Assembly: GCF_900187065.1 (NCBI RefSeq)
Contig: NZ_LT906483.1
Location: 2,852,001-2,916,000, forward strand
Source of the DNA: Mycolicibacterium thermoresistibile
GTDB taxonomy: Bacteria > Actinomycetota > Actinomycetes > Mycobacteriales > Mycobacteriaceae
Direction: 5' to 3'
Length of the DNA: 64,000 nucleotides
This document shows, piece by piece, positions 47,866 to 56,514 of this stretch. Under the pieces are notes generated by a model. The model ran no database searches. It saw only the letters and a program-made list of their open reading frames with translations, and had not been told where the DNA came from. Positions within the stretch are counted from its first letter, which is position 1; each line of letters opens with the position of its first letter. A program made the translations under genes and the position numbers.

Positions 47866-49966
47866 CGGTGATCACCGGGCCAATGCCGAGCTTTTCCTTG
47901 ATCTTCTTCTCGATCTCGTTGGCCACGTCGACGTTCTCGATCAGGAAGTTGCGGGCGTTCTCCTTGCCCTGGCCCAGCTGCTCACCCTCGTAGGTGTACC
48001 AGGAGCCGGACTTGCGGATGAAGCCCTGCTCGACGCCCATGTCGATGAGCGAGCCTTCCTTGCTGATGCCCTTGCCGTAGAGGATGTCGAACTCGGCCTG
48101 CTTGAACGGCGGCGACACCTTGTTCTTCACGATCTTCGCCCGGGTGCGGTTACCCACCGCTTCGGTGCCGTCCTTGAGCGTCTCGATCCGCCGAACGTCG
48201 ATGCGCACCGAGGCGTAGAACTTCAACGCCTTTCCGCCCGTTGTCGTTTCGGGCGAGTTGTGCACCATGACACCGTCAACGAAGTAGTTGTGGTTGCCCT
48301 CGACCTCGATGTCGTACCGGTTCATCGACCGGGTGTGCGGCTCGACATGCACATCAAGGATGCGCGCCGGCACCAGACGCTGGGTGGGCTCGACGAACTG
48401 AGGTACCACCCGGCTCTGACCGCGGAACCTCGGCAGCAGCTTGTACTCCATCGACGGCGCCATGTACGGCGCCACCAATTCCTGGAACTCCGCAGTGGCC
48501 GCCGTAGAGAACACCAGCACCGCCTTGCCGCCCGCACCGGCCTGCCGCAACCGCACGTCCAGGCCGTGGGTATCGCGCAGATGATCGCGCAGTCGGATTC
48601 GAGACCCCTCGGTCATCGCCTCGACACAGATCTCGATGCGTCCGCTGCCGCCGGCAGTACCCTGCTGCAGGCCCTCGGACCGCACCGTCAACGAGCCATC
48701 GTCCATGTACCAGATGGCCAACGCGAGCGGGGTGAGCGCCTTCAGATACTCCTCGGAGATGAACTTCCTGCCGTCGTCCCCGAGGTAGACCGCACGTCGC
48801 AATTCAGCCAACTCGGGCAGCGGGGTGAAGTCGACGAACCGGGCCCCCTCGGCGTTCTCACCGGTGGAGTGCTTGATATTGCCCAGCAGAGCGGTCTTCC
48901 ATTCCAGATAGTCCACCCGGTCGGCGCCGTGACCCATCCGGAATCGGACGCCATTGCGGCCGCGCGGGTCGGGTGACAGGGTGCCGTCACCCATGAGCGA
49001 TCCGAGCACGATCTGGAACTGCTGGTCGCTGAGCCGATGCGGTTCGGCGGCCAGCACCCGGTCACCGGCGATGAGGTCACCGGCCTCGGTCCAGCCACCC
49101 GGCGTGCGGATCAGGTGGTTGGGCGTCGCGGCGAACCGAGCTCTGCCGTTTCCGCCTGACTTCTCGACAGTGAACTGCAGGAACTGCTCAGCCGGTCCGT
49201 TGTTGAACCAGTTCACCACCTTGCGGGGCACGATCCGGTCGGTGTCCGGATCGTAGGACAGCACCTCGACGTCCATCTTGTTGTCGACGATCTTGCCGAT
49301 CTTCTCGGTGGTGCCGTCAGCGAGCTGAACCCGGGTGCTGTAGTCGAAACACCCGAACATCACCCCGATCTTCTCGCGGAGCTGGTTGATGAAGATCGCG
49401 GTGGTCCCGGAGTTGCTCAGCGCACCGGTGATCTTGCGCAGCGCCTGGCTCATCAGCCGGGCCTGCAGACCCACGTGGCTGTCGCCCATCTCGCCCTCGA
49501 TCTCGGCGCGCGGAACCAGTGCGGCCACCGAGTCGACGACCAGGATGTCCAGCGCACCGGAGCGGATGAGCATGTCGGCGATCTCCAGCGCCTGCTCACC
49601 GGTGTCGGGCTGGCTCACCAGCAGCGCATCGGTGTCCACACCGAGCTTCTTGGCGTATTCGGGGTCCAACGCGTGCTCGGCGTCGATGAACGCCGCGATC
49701 CCGCCGGCGGCCTGCGCATTGGCCACCGCGTGCAACGCGACCGTCGTCTTACCCGAGGACTCCGGGCCGTAGATCTCGACCACCCGCCCCCGGGGCAGAC
49801 CGCCGATGCCCAGCGCCACGTCCAGGGCGATGGAGCCGGTGGGGATGACTGAGATCGGCTGGCGAGCTTCGTCGCCGAGCCGCATCACCGACCCTTTGCC
49901 GTGATTCTTCTCGATCTGCGCGAGCGCCAGTTCAAGGGCTTTCTCGCGATCAGGGGCCTGCGCCAT
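47831..49966 (-). CDS. recA: RecA recombinase precursor containing an intein
   Basis: DNA-dependent ATPase for homologous recombination and coprotease for LexA cleavage. The 711-residue precursor has extein 1-205, intein 206-570 and extein 571-711; splicing gives a 346-residue RecA. Walker A is [14 protein letters not shown] (about 67-80), Walker [11 protein letters not shown], and loop L1 contains [20 protein letters not shown]. After the intein come [18 protein letters not shown] and the acidic C-terminus. ATG 49966 ([12 protein letters not shown]) fits mycobacterial RecA; the frame runs to 50254 but that part is untranslated leader. An SOS box is embedded in the promoter. Confidence 0.98.
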   Translation of the reverse strand: MAQAPDREKALELALAQIEKNHGKGSVMRLGDEARQPISVIPTGSIALDVALGIGGLPRGRVVEIYGPESSGKTTVALHAVANAQAAGGIAAFIDAEHALDPEYAKKLGVDTDALLVSQPDTGEQALEIADMLIRSGALDILVVDSVAALVPRAEIEGEMGDSHVGLQARLMSQALRKITGALSNSGTTAIFINQLREKIGVMFGCFDYSTRVQLADGTTEKIGKIVDNKMDVEVLSYDPDTDRIVPRKVVNWFNNGPAEQFLQFTVEKSGGNGRARFAATPNHLIRTPGGWTEAGDLIAGDRVLAAEPHRLSDQQFQIVLGSLMGDGTLSPDPRGRNGVRFRMGHGADRVDYLEWKTALLGNIKHSTGENAEGARFVDFTPLPELAELRRAVYLGDDGRKFISEEYLKALTPLALAIWYMDDGSLTVRSEGLQQGTAGGSGRIEICVEAMTEGSRIRLRDHLRDTHGLDVRLRQAGAGGKAVLVFSTAATAEFQELVAPYMAPSMEYKLLPRFRGQSRVVPQFVEPTQRLVPARILDVHVEPHTRSMNRYDIEVEGNHNYFVDGVMVHNSPETTTGGKALKFYASVRIDVRRIETLKDGTEAVGNRTRAKIVKNKVSPPFKQAEFDILYGKGISKEGSLIDMGVEQGFIRKSGSWYTYEGEQLGQGKENARNFLIENVDVANEIEKKIKEKLGIGPVITDDEALPAPVDF
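48257..49351 (-). mobile_element. RecA intein (RecA-b site) with LAGLIDADG homing endonuclease
   Basis: 365 in-frame residues between MFG and SPETTTGG of RecA. The first residue is Cys ([14 protein letters not shown], block A), block B includes [13 protein letters not shown], and the end is [14 protein letters not shown] (blocks F-G) followed by Ser+1; the penultimate His and terminal Asn needed for cyclisation are present. Two LAGLIDADG motifs with their acidic residues, [11 protein letters not shown] and [11 protein letters not shown], suggest an active homing endonuclease. This is the M. leprae-type site; the M. tuberculosis RecA intein sits at a different place (before CSPPFK). Confidence 0.97.
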
Positions 49967-50075
49967 GATGGTCTCCGTCCTGGTGGTGTTCGTTCGATCG
50001 GTTTCGATCTGCTGGCGGTGACGATAGGGGCACCCACCGACAAGTCGGCCCGACCATCGCCGTCGAACACCGCCA

Positions 50076-50103
50076 ACTCTAGACGAACATCTGTTCGACT
50101 CAA
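50076..50103 (-). promoter_or_regulatory. recA promoter with SOS box
   Basis: On the minus strand TTGAGT (50098-50103) and TAGAGT (50076-50081) are 16 bp apart. The SOS box (50083-50098) lies between them: its top strand reads ACGAAC-atct-GTTCGA, one mismatch to consensus. LexA would block this promoter. The leader before the ATG is about 100 nt. Confidence 0.75.
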
Positions 50104-50186
50104 GTTGACACGCCGGGGCGGGTACCCGGCAGGATCCGGCACGACCGCGAGGACGGCACACCGCGAGGACCCCAGCGCGCAGCAGA

Positions 50187-50242
50187 GGCACACGAGCAGA
50201 CGCACACGAGCAGACGCACACGAGGAGAGGCACAAGGAGAAA
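50187..50242 (+). repeat. Four 14-bp tandem repeats upstream of hydrolase gene
   Basis: Units at 50187, 50201, 50215 and 50229 share the form GCACACGAGCAGA with increasing divergence; the last unit holds the AAGGAG ribosome-binding site of the downstream gene. Possible slippage-prone leader sequence. Confidence 0.75.
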
Positions 50243-50244
50243 CG

Positions 50245-51135
50245 ATGGCCACAACCGACCGCCGGGACCTCCGCATCCCGGCCCACGGCGAGCAGCTCGC
50301 CGCGTATTTCTACCCGCCGGCCGGAGCGGGCCCGACGACGCCCTGCATCGTCATGGCGCACGGGTTCACCGCGACCCGCGACGACGGTCTGCCGGCGTAT
50401 GCCGAGGCGTTCCACGCCGCCGGCTACGCGGTGGTGCTGTTCGACTACCGCCACTTCGGGGCGTCCACCGGCGAACCGCGCCAGCTGCTGGACATCACCC
50501 GCCAGCACGACGACTACCGCGCCGTGGTGGCCTGGGCCCGGACGCAGCCCGGCGTGGATCCCGACCGCATCGTGCTGTGGGGGTCGTCCTTCTCCGGCGG
50601 CCACGTCCTGGTGGTCGCCGCCGACGACCCCCGGATCGCCGCGGTCATCAGCCAGGCGCCGTTCACCGACGCCGTCCCCACCCTGAGGAAGGTGCCGCCG
50701 GCCACCATCGCCCGACTCGCCGTCGCCGGCCTGCGCGATCAGATCGGCTCCTGGCGGGGCCGCCCGCCCCGGACGGCGTCCGCGGTCGGCGCTCCGGGCG
50801 CCGTCGCCGCGATGACGACACCGGACGCCGAACCGGGATTTCGGGCCATTGTCGAACCGGATTCATTGTGGCGTAACGAATTCGCCGCCCGGCTGATGTT
50901 ACGGTTCCCGTTCTACCGGCCGGTGCGGGTCGCCGGGCGCATCAACGCGCCGCTGCTGGTGTGCGTGTGCGACGACGACGCCGTCACGCCGCCCGAACCG
51001 GCGATCGAGGCCGCCCGCCGGGCGCCGCGTGGGCAACTCAGGCGCTACCCCTACGGCCATTTCGACATCTACCACGACCCTCAGGTGAAATCCGACCAGT
51101 TGGACTTCCTGCGGCAGGTGCTGGGAACCGGCTGA
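50245..51135 (+). CDS. Alpha/beta hydrolase
   Basis: Putative serine hydrolase of 296 residues, dienelactone-hydrolase/YcjY-like. [20 protein letters not shown] bears the oxyanion region, [17 protein letters not shown] the nucleophile Ser in G-x-S-x-[15 protein letters not shown] the acid and [10 protein letters not shown] the His. No signal peptide, so it is probably cytoplasmic. ATG 50245 follows AAGGAGAAACG. It lies between recA and the hydrogenase island with no clear link to either. Confidence 0.86.
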   Translation: MATTDRRDLRIPAHGEQLAAYFYPPAGAGPTTPCIVMAHGFTATRDDGLPAYAEAFHAAGYAVVLFDYRHFGASTGEPRQLLDITRQHDDYRAVVAWARTQPGVDPDRIVLWGSSFSGGHVLVVAADDPRIAAVISQAPFTDAVPTLRKVPPATIARLAVAGLRDQIGSWRGRPPRTASAVGAPGAVAAMTTPDAEPGFRAIVEPDSLWRNEFAARLMLRFPFYRPVRVAGRINAPLLVCVCDDDAVTPPEPAIEAARRAPRGQLRRYPYGHFDIYHDPQVKSDQLDFLRQVLGTG

Positions 51136-51261
51136 TCGCCCCCGGTCGATACGGCACCGGTTGCCGCAAACGAGGGTGGGTCGCAACGGGTGGCAATGGT
51201 ACGCGTCCGGGTACGCCGGGTCGCGGCTTCCACCGAAATCGGAGCATCCGTCCACGACCCG

Positions 51262-51290
51262 TTGACAAGGCACTCCGCCGGGAGTAGACC
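51262..51290 (+). promoter_or_regulatory. Possible promoter of hydrogenase operon
   Basis: TTGACA (51262-51267) is a perfect -35; TAGACC at 51285-51290 is a weak -10 at 17 bp spacing. The transcript would have a leader of about 80 nt before hhyS. The whole 51136-51374 gap otherwise shows no recognised operator. Confidence 0.4.
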
Positions 51291-51374
51291 CGGATCTACC
51301 GGCATGCAAGTGGGCCGAAGGTCGACTCCTGTGCCGCAGGGGTTCTCAGCCCGGACCCCGGAAAGCTGTGACAC

Positions 51375-52430
51375 ATGCCCACTGAGGCTGCAGTCAAAGC
51401 GGAAGAGGCCTTGATCCACGTGTTGTGGATCAACGCCGGATTGAGTTGTGACGGCGATTCGGTGGCGTTGACTGCCGCCACCCAACCCAGCATCGAAGAG
51501 ATCGCCCTGGGCGCGCTGCCCGGCCTGCCCAAGATCGCCGTCCACTGGCCCCTGATCGACTTCGAGTGCGGACCGAACGGGGGCGCCGACGACTTCCTGG
51601 AATGGTTCTTCAAAGCCGACCGCGGCGAACTGGAACCGTTCGTGCTGGTCGTCGAGGGGTCGATCCCCAACGAGCAGATCAAGAACGAGGGGTACTGGTG
51701 CGGGTTCGGCAACAACCCGGCGACCGGTCAGCCGATGACCACCAGCGAGTGGCTGGACCGGCTCACCCCGAAGGCGACCGCGGTGGTGGCGGTCGGCACC
51801 TGCGCCACCTACGGGGGCATCCACGCGATGGCCGGCAATCCGACCGGGGCGATGGGGGTTCCCGACTATCTCGGCTGGGACTGGAAGAGCAAGGCCGGTA
51901 TCCCGATCGTCTGCGTACCGGGCTGCCCGATCCATCCGGACAACCTGGCCGAGACGTTGACGTATCTGCTCTACATGACGACCGACCAGGCGCCGATGAT
52001 CCCGCTCGATGACGCGTTACGCCCGCAGTGGTTGTTCGGCCAGTCGGTGCACGAGGGGTGCGACCGGGCGGGCTACTACGAGCAGGGTGACTTCGCCACC
52101 GAGTACGGATCTCCGAAATGCATTGTGAAACTTGGCTGTTGGGGACCAGTAGTCAAGTGCAATGTGCCGAAGCGCGGGTGGATCAACGGCATCGGCGGTT
52201 GCCCGAACGTCGGCGGCATCTGCATCGGGTGCACCATGCCGGGCTTCCCGGACAAGTTCATGCCGTTCATGGACGAACCTCCGGGCGGCAAGGTCTCGAC
52301 GGCGGCGTCGACCCTGTACGGCTCGGTCATCCGCAGCCTGCGGCACATCACCGGCCGCACCGTCGACAAGGAACCCAGGTGGCGTCAACCCGGCACCACC
52401 CTGGAGTCCGGCGCGACCCGTACCTGGTAG
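51375..52430 (+). CDS. hhyS: Group 1h [NiFe]-hydrogenase small subunit
   Basis: Electron-transfer subunit of a high-affinity uptake hydrogenase, 351 residues. There is no Tat signal peptide, so the enzyme should face the cytoplasm, as in groups 1h and 2a. Ligand regions for three Fe-S clusters are visible: GLSCDGDS (residues 22-29), VGTCATYGG, CVPGCPIHP, SVHEGCDRAGYYEQGDF, CIVKLGCWGPVVKCN and GGCPNVGGICIGCTMPGF. The proximal-cluster motif is CDGD instead of the usual CxGC, so Asp28 replaces a Cys, which is the mark of the actinobacterial 1h type. ATG 51375 starts the gene; hhyL follows 78 bp later. Expected role: oxidation of atmospheric H2 for survival respiration. Confidence 0.94.
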   Translation: MPTEAAVKAEEALIHVLWINAGLSCDGDSVALTAATQPSIEEIALGALPGLPKIAVHWPLIDFECGPNGGADDFLEWFFKADRGELEPFVLVVEGSIPNEQIKNEGYWCGFGNNPATGQPMTTSEWLDRLTPKATAVVAVGTCATYGGIHAMAGNPTGAMGVPDYLGWDWKSKAGIPIVCVPGCPIHPDNLAETLTYLLYMTTDQAPMIPLDDALRPQWLFGQSVHEGCDRAGYYEQGDFATEYGSPKCIVKLGCWGPVVKCNVPKRGWINGIGGCPNVGGICIGCTMPGFPDKFMPFMDEPPGGKVSTAASTLYGSVIRSLRHITGRTVDKEPRWRQPGTTLESGATRTW

Positions 52431-52508
52431 CGGATCCGCACCAACCGCCGCCGCCGGCGCCCCGCGAGAACGGCGATCCGGCCGGCGTTCGCTGAGAAGA
52501 GAGAAATC

Positions 52509-54317
52509 ATGACTGACATGATCCGCGGGACCCGTTCCGAATCGGCCCACGCCAAACGGGAACCCGGCCAACTGGTCGAGATGGCCTGGGATCCGATCAC
52601 CCGCATCGTCGGCAGCCTCGGCATCTACACCAAGATCGATTTCGACAACCGCGAAGTCGTCGAGTGCTTCAGCACCTCGTCGATCTTCCGCGGCTACTCG
52701 CTGTTCATGAAGGGCAAGGACCCGCGGGACGCGCACTTCATCACCAGTCGCATCTGCGGGATCTGCGGTGACAACCACGCCACCTGTTCCTGCTACACGC
52801 AGAACATGGCATACGGTGTGCAACCGCCCCACCTCGCCGAATGGTTGGTCAACCTCGGTGAGGCCGCTGAATACATGTTCGACCACAACATCTTCCAGGA
52901 GAACCTGGTCGGGGTCGACTACTGCGAGAAGATGGTGTCGGAGACCAACCCCGGCGTGCTGGCGAAGGCCGAGAACACCGCCGCACCGCACGCCGACATG
53001 CACGGCTACCGCACCGTCGCCGACATCATGCGCGCGCTCAACCCGTTCACCGGCGAGTTCTACCGGGAGGCGTTGCAGGTAAGCCGGATGACCCGGGAAA
53101 TGTTCTGCCTCATGGAAGGTCGGCACGTACACCCGTCCACGCTGTACCCGGGCGGCATCGGGGTGTCGGCCACCGTGCAGTTGATGACCGACTACATGAG
53201 CCGGTTGATGCGCTACGTGGAGTTCATGAAGAAGGTCGTCCCGATGCACGACGACCTGTTCGACTTCTTCTACGAGGCGCTGCCCGGCTACGACCAGGTC
53301 GGGCTGCGGCGCACGCTACTGGGCTGTTGGGGCTCGTTCCAGGATCCGGAGGTGTGCAACTTCCGCTACGCCGACATGGAGGACTGGGGCCGCAAGATGT
53401 TCGTGACCCCGGGCATCGTGGTGGACGGCAAACTGATCACCACCTCACTGGTCGACATCAACCTCGGCATTCGAATCCTGTTGGGCCACAGTTACTACGA
53501 CGACTGGGAAGATCAGGAGATGTTCGTCGAGACCGATCCCCTGGGCAACCCGGTGGATCGGCGTCATCCGTGGAACCAGCACACCAACCCGCGTCCGCAG
53601 AAACGGGATTTCGACGAGAACTACAGCTGGGTGATGTCGCCGCGCTGGTTCGACGGCACCGACCACCTGGCGCTGGACACCGGCGGCGGGCCGTTGGCGC
53701 GGCTGTGGTCGACGGCGCTGGCCAACCTCGTCGACATCGGCTATGTCAGGTCGACCGGGCACAGCGTGCAGATCAACCTGCCGAAGACCGCGCTGAAGGG
53801 CCCGGTCGAACTGGAGTGGAAGATCCCGAGACACGGCAGCAACACCATCGAACGCAACCGGGCGCGGACCTACTTCCAGGCCTATTCCGCGGCGTGCGCA
53901 CTGCACTTCGCCGAGAAGGCGCTGACCGAGATCCGCGCCGGGCGCACCAAGACCTGGGAGCCCTTCGAGGTGCCCGATGAGGGCATCGGGTGCGGGTTCA
54001 CCGAGGCGGTGCGCGGCGTGCTCAGCCACCACATGGTGATCAGGGACGGCAAGATCGCCAACTACCACCCGTACCCGCCGACACCGTGGAACGCCAACCC
54101 GCGCGACGTCTACGGCACACCGGGTCCGTATGAGGATGCGGTGCAGGGCCAGCCGATCTTCGAGGAGAACGACCGGGAACACTTCAAGGGCATCGACATC
54201 ATGCGCACCGTGCGCAGTTTCGACCCGTGTCTGCCCTGCGGGGTGCACATGTACCTCGGCAAGGGCAGGAAACTGGAACTGCTGCACTCCCCCACCCAGA
54301 CGATCACCGGGGAGTAG
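52509..54317 (+). CDS. hhyL: Group 1h [NiFe]-hydrogenase large subunit
   Basis: Catalytic subunit carrying the NiFe(CN)2CO centre, 602 residues. The L1 motif is RICGICGDNH (81-90) and L2 is DPCLPCGVHM (572-581), giving Cys pairs C83/C86 and C574/C577. The 22 residues after His580 form the peptide removed by the maturation protease. The whole sequence (for example HATCSCYTQNMAYGVQPPHL and VGVDYCEKMVSETNPG) is of the actinobacterial high-affinity type, as in the M. smegmatis enzyme that scavenges tropospheric H2. ATG 52509 follows GAGAAGAGAG. The following gene begins 3 bp after its stop. Confidence 0.96.
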   Translation: MTDMIRGTRSESAHAKREPGQLVEMAWDPITRIVGSLGIYTKIDFDNREVVECFSTSSIFRGYSLFMKGKDPRDAHFITSRICGICGDNHATCSCYTQNMAYGVQPPHLAEWLVNLGEAAEYMFDHNIFQENLVGVDYCEKMVSETNPGVLAKAENTAAPHADMHGYRTVADIMRALNPFTGEFYREALQVSRMTREMFCLMEGRHVHPSTLYPGGIGVSATVQLMTDYMSRLMRYVEFMKKVVPMHDDLFDFFYEALPGYDQVGLRRTLLGCWGSFQDPEVCNFRYADMEDWGRKMFVTPGIVVDGKLITTSLVDINLGIRILLGHSYYDDWEDQEMFVETDPLGNPVDRRHPWNQHTNPRPQKRDFDENYSWVMSPRWFDGTDHLALDTGGGPLARLWSTALANLVDIGYVRSTGHSVQINLPKTALKGPVELEWKIPRHGSNTIERNRARTYFQAYSAACALHFAEKALTEIRAGRTKTWEPFEVPDEGIGCGFTEAVRGVLSHHMVIRDGKIANYHPYPPTPWNANPRDVYGTPGPYEDAVQGQPIFEENDREHFKGIDIMRTVRSFDPCLPCGVHMYLGKGRKLELLHSPTQTITGE

Positions 54318-54320
54318 GGC

Positions 54321-55214
54321 ATGGGCCCGCCCGAGCAGATCGCCGATCACCGCTCCGTCCCCGGCGCGGCGCACTGGCACACCGCGGGCGAGCGGATCCA
54401 GGGGCTGCTGGACGCCACGGCGCTGGGCGGGCCGGTGGTACGGGAACGCGCCGAACAGCTGGTCCGGGAGGTCACCGACCTGTACGGCGCCGCGCTGGAG
54501 CGGATGCTGGCCCTGGCGACGGCCGCGGATCCCGCGCTCACCGAGGTGTTCGCCGCCGACGAACTGGTGGCCAGCCTGCTGCTGGTGCACGGTCTGCACC
54601 CGCACGATGTGCGAAGCCGGGTCGCCGAGGCGCTGGACAACGTGCGGCCGTACCTGGGGTCACACGGCGGGGACGTCCACCTGGTGGAGGTGACCGGCCA
54701 CTCGGTGCTCCTGCGGTTCGACGGCAGCTGCCGGGAATGCCCGTCCTCGGCGGTCACCCTCGAATTGGCCGTGCGGGATGCGATCCGGACGGCGGCGCCG
54801 GAGATCGAGACCGTGGAGGTCGTCACCGTCGAGACCGCTTCGCAACCTCAGGTGATCCCGGCGGAGTCACTGCTGAACCGGATTCACCGGCGGCCGAGCT
54901 GGCAGCCGGTCCCGGACCTCACCGAACTGACCCCCGGTGAGGTGGGCGGCTTCCGGGTGGCGGGCACGGCGGTCCTGGCGTGCCGGGTCGGCGGCGGGGA
55001 CATCCTGGTCTACCGGGACCGCTGTCCGCGCTGCACCCACTCGATGGCCGGGGCGACGTTGACCGGGGTGGTGCTGCGGTGCCCACGGTGCGGCACCGGG
55101 TACGACGTGGTCCGGGCCGGCGCCCAACTCGACGGCGATCTGCATCTGGAACCGATCCCGGCGCTGACCCGCGACGGGGTCCTCTCGCTGGCCCTGACCG
55201 AGGGGGTGGCGTGA
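54321..55214 (+). CDS. NifU-domain / four-cysteine ribbon protein of hydrogenase operon
   Basis: A 297-residue protein. Residues about 95-170 form a NifU C-terminal scaffold domain with the CREC pair (C137, C140). Residues 205-270 look like a Rieske ferredoxin by layout, but both His ligands are replaced: CPRCTH (C235, C238) and CPRCG (C254, C257) make a C-x2-C / C-x2-C set. It probably binds Fe-S or zinc. It begins 3 bp after hhyL and is coupled to the next gene by GTGA. It likely corresponds to the Fe-S protein called HhyE in M. smegmatis, suggested to relay electrons from the hydrogenase; this role is inferred. Confidence 0.85.
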   Translation: MGPPEQIADHRSVPGAAHWHTAGERIQGLLDATALGGPVVRERAEQLVREVTDLYGAALERMLALATAADPALTEVFAADELVASLLLVHGLHPHDVRSRVAEALDNVRPYLGSHGGDVHLVEVTGHSVLLRFDGSCRECPSSAVTLELAVRDAIRTAAPEIETVEVVTVETASQPQVIPAESLLNRIHRRPSWQPVPDLTELTPGEVGGFRVAGTAVLACRVGGGDILVYRDRCPRCTHSMAGATLTGVVLRCPRCGTGYDVVRAGAQLDGDLHLEPIPALTRDGVLSLALTEGVA

Positions 55215-55861
55215 CGAACGTCGGCGAAACCCCCACGGCCACCAACGTGTTGGCCCGCATCCGCGCGGCGCGCAGTGCGCCGCAGCCGGTCGGCGAGCGC
55301 TGCGAGATGTGCGCGGAACCCATCCCCGATGCGCATCAGCACGTGGTGGATGTGGCGGGCCGGCAACTGATGTGCGTGTGCCGGGGCTGCTATCTGCTGT
55401 TCACCGACGTGACGGCCGGTCTGCGCTACCGCGCGGTGCCGGACCGCTATCTGGCCTTTTTGGGGTTCGCCCTGGACCGGCGCCGGTGGGAGGCGCTGCA
55501 GATCCCGGTCGGGTTGGCGTTCTTCTTCCGGAACTCGCAGCTGGGCCGCACCGTGGCGTTCTATCCGGGTCCGGCCGGTGCCACCGAATCCGAACTGGAC
55601 CTAACCGCCTGGAACGACGTCCGCAACGCCGACCCGCGGGTGGACCTGCTCGCCGTCGACACCGAGGCCCTGCTGATCCGCGTCCCCGACCACGAGCCGG
55701 GTGAACCGCGGTGCCATCTGGTGCCGATCGACGCCTGCTACGAGTTCGTCGGCCGGTTGCGGATGCTGTGGCGGGGTTTCGACGGCGGATCGGACGCCCA
55801 CCGCCACATCGAGGAGTTCTTCACGACCCTCGCCGAACGATCCACACCGGTGCCGCCATGA
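55211..55861 (+). CDS. DUF5947 family protein
   Basis: A 216-residue soluble protein known only from hydrogenase operons and related clusters. A cysteine knuckle is present at residues 31-60: CEMCAEPIPD (C31, C34) and LMCVCRGCYLLF (C55, C57, C60), suitable for a metal site. A globular part follows (VGLAFFFRNSQLGRTVAFYP). The start GTG 55211 overlaps the previous stop and the end overlaps the next ATG (ATGA), so it is translated within the hhy operon. Function unknown; a maturation or assembly role is inferred from context. Confidence 0.83.
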   Translation: MTNVGETPTATNVLARIRAARSAPQPVGERCEMCAEPIPDAHQHVVDVAGRQLMCVCRGCYLLFTDVTAGLRYRAVPDRYLAFLGFALDRRRWEALQIPVGLAFFFRNSQLGRTVAFYPGPAGATESELDLTAWNDVRNADPRVDLLAVDTEALLIRVPDHEPGEPRCHLVPIDACYEFVGRLRMLWRGFDGGSDAHRHIEEFFTTLAERSTPVPP

Positions 55862-56514
55862 TCGACGACCGGATCCCCGACGTGACGTTCGCGGTGCTGA
55901 CCGTGCACCCCGAACCGTATGCGATCACACCCACTCTCAGCGCGCAGGTCGGGATCGCCACGACGGGTGAGCTTCCGGTGCACGCCATCGCGCTGCGCGC
56001 GCAGGTGCGGATCGATCCGGTGCGCCGCGGCTACTCGGACGCCGAAGCCGAGGGGTTGACCGACCTGTTCGGCTCACGCGAACGCTGGGCCGCCACCCAG
56101 CACACGTTCTTGTGGCAGCACACCGCGACCATGGTGCCGGGGTTCACCGCGGCGACCCGGATCGACCTGCCGCTGGTCTGCACCTACGATTTCGACGTCG
56201 CCGCCTCGAAGTATCTGCATGCGCTGCGGGACGGGGCGGTGCCGCTGCAATTCCTGTTCAGCGGCACGGTGTTCTACCGCGGCGCACACGGTTTCACCGT
56301 GCGTCAGGTGCCGTGGGACCGGGAGGACCGCTACGACCTCCCGGTGCCGGTGTGGCACGACCTGATGCGGCTGCACTATCCGGGCACCGGATGGCTGCGG
56401 GTGCAGCACGACACCCTGGACGCGCTCGCGAGATTCCGCTCGGCGCGGGGGCTGTTGTCCGCCGACGACGCGATCTCCGCGCTGTTGTCGGCCGCCGCGG
56501 AGGACGTCCGATGA
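55858..56514 (+). CDS. DUF6084 family protein
   Basis: A 218-residue protein of unknown function. It is soluble, with beta-rich segments (DVTFAVLTVHPEPYAITPTL and HAIALRAQVRIDPVRRGYSD) and aromatic conserved patches (LFGSRERWAATQHTFLWQHT, VWHDLMRLHYPGTGW). It has no Cys-rich site and no signal peptide. It is coupled by ATGA at both ends to DUF5947 and to the next gene. Its conservation only in hydrogenase loci argues for a role in assembly or membrane coupling of Hhy. Confidence 0.82.
   Translation: MIDDRIPDVTFAVLTVHPEPYAITPTLSAQVGIATTGELPVHAIALRAQVRIDPVRRGYSDAEAEGLTDLFGSRERWAATQHTFLWQHTATMVPGFTAATRIDLPLVCTYDFDVAASKYLHALRDGAVPLQFLFSGTVFYRGAHGFTVRQVPWDREDRYDLPVPVWHDLMRLHYPGTGWLRVQHDTLDALARFRSARGLLSADDAISALLSAAAEDVR

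Noticed and set aside
47831..49966. recA as a disrupted gene because of its length
   Set aside because: The extra 365 residues are in frame and carry all intein splicing blocks, so the gene is functional by protein splicing.
49967..50254. Upstream extension of the recA frame by 96 codons
   Set aside because: It contains the promoter and SOS box, overlaps the start of the hydrolase gene, and is Arg/Ser/Cys-rich, unlike any RecA N-terminus.
54984..55124. Standard Rieske [2Fe-2S] annotation of the second domain of the NifU-type protein
   Set aside because: The required His ligands are missing; only the layout is Rieske-like, so I describe it as a four-cysteine ribbon.
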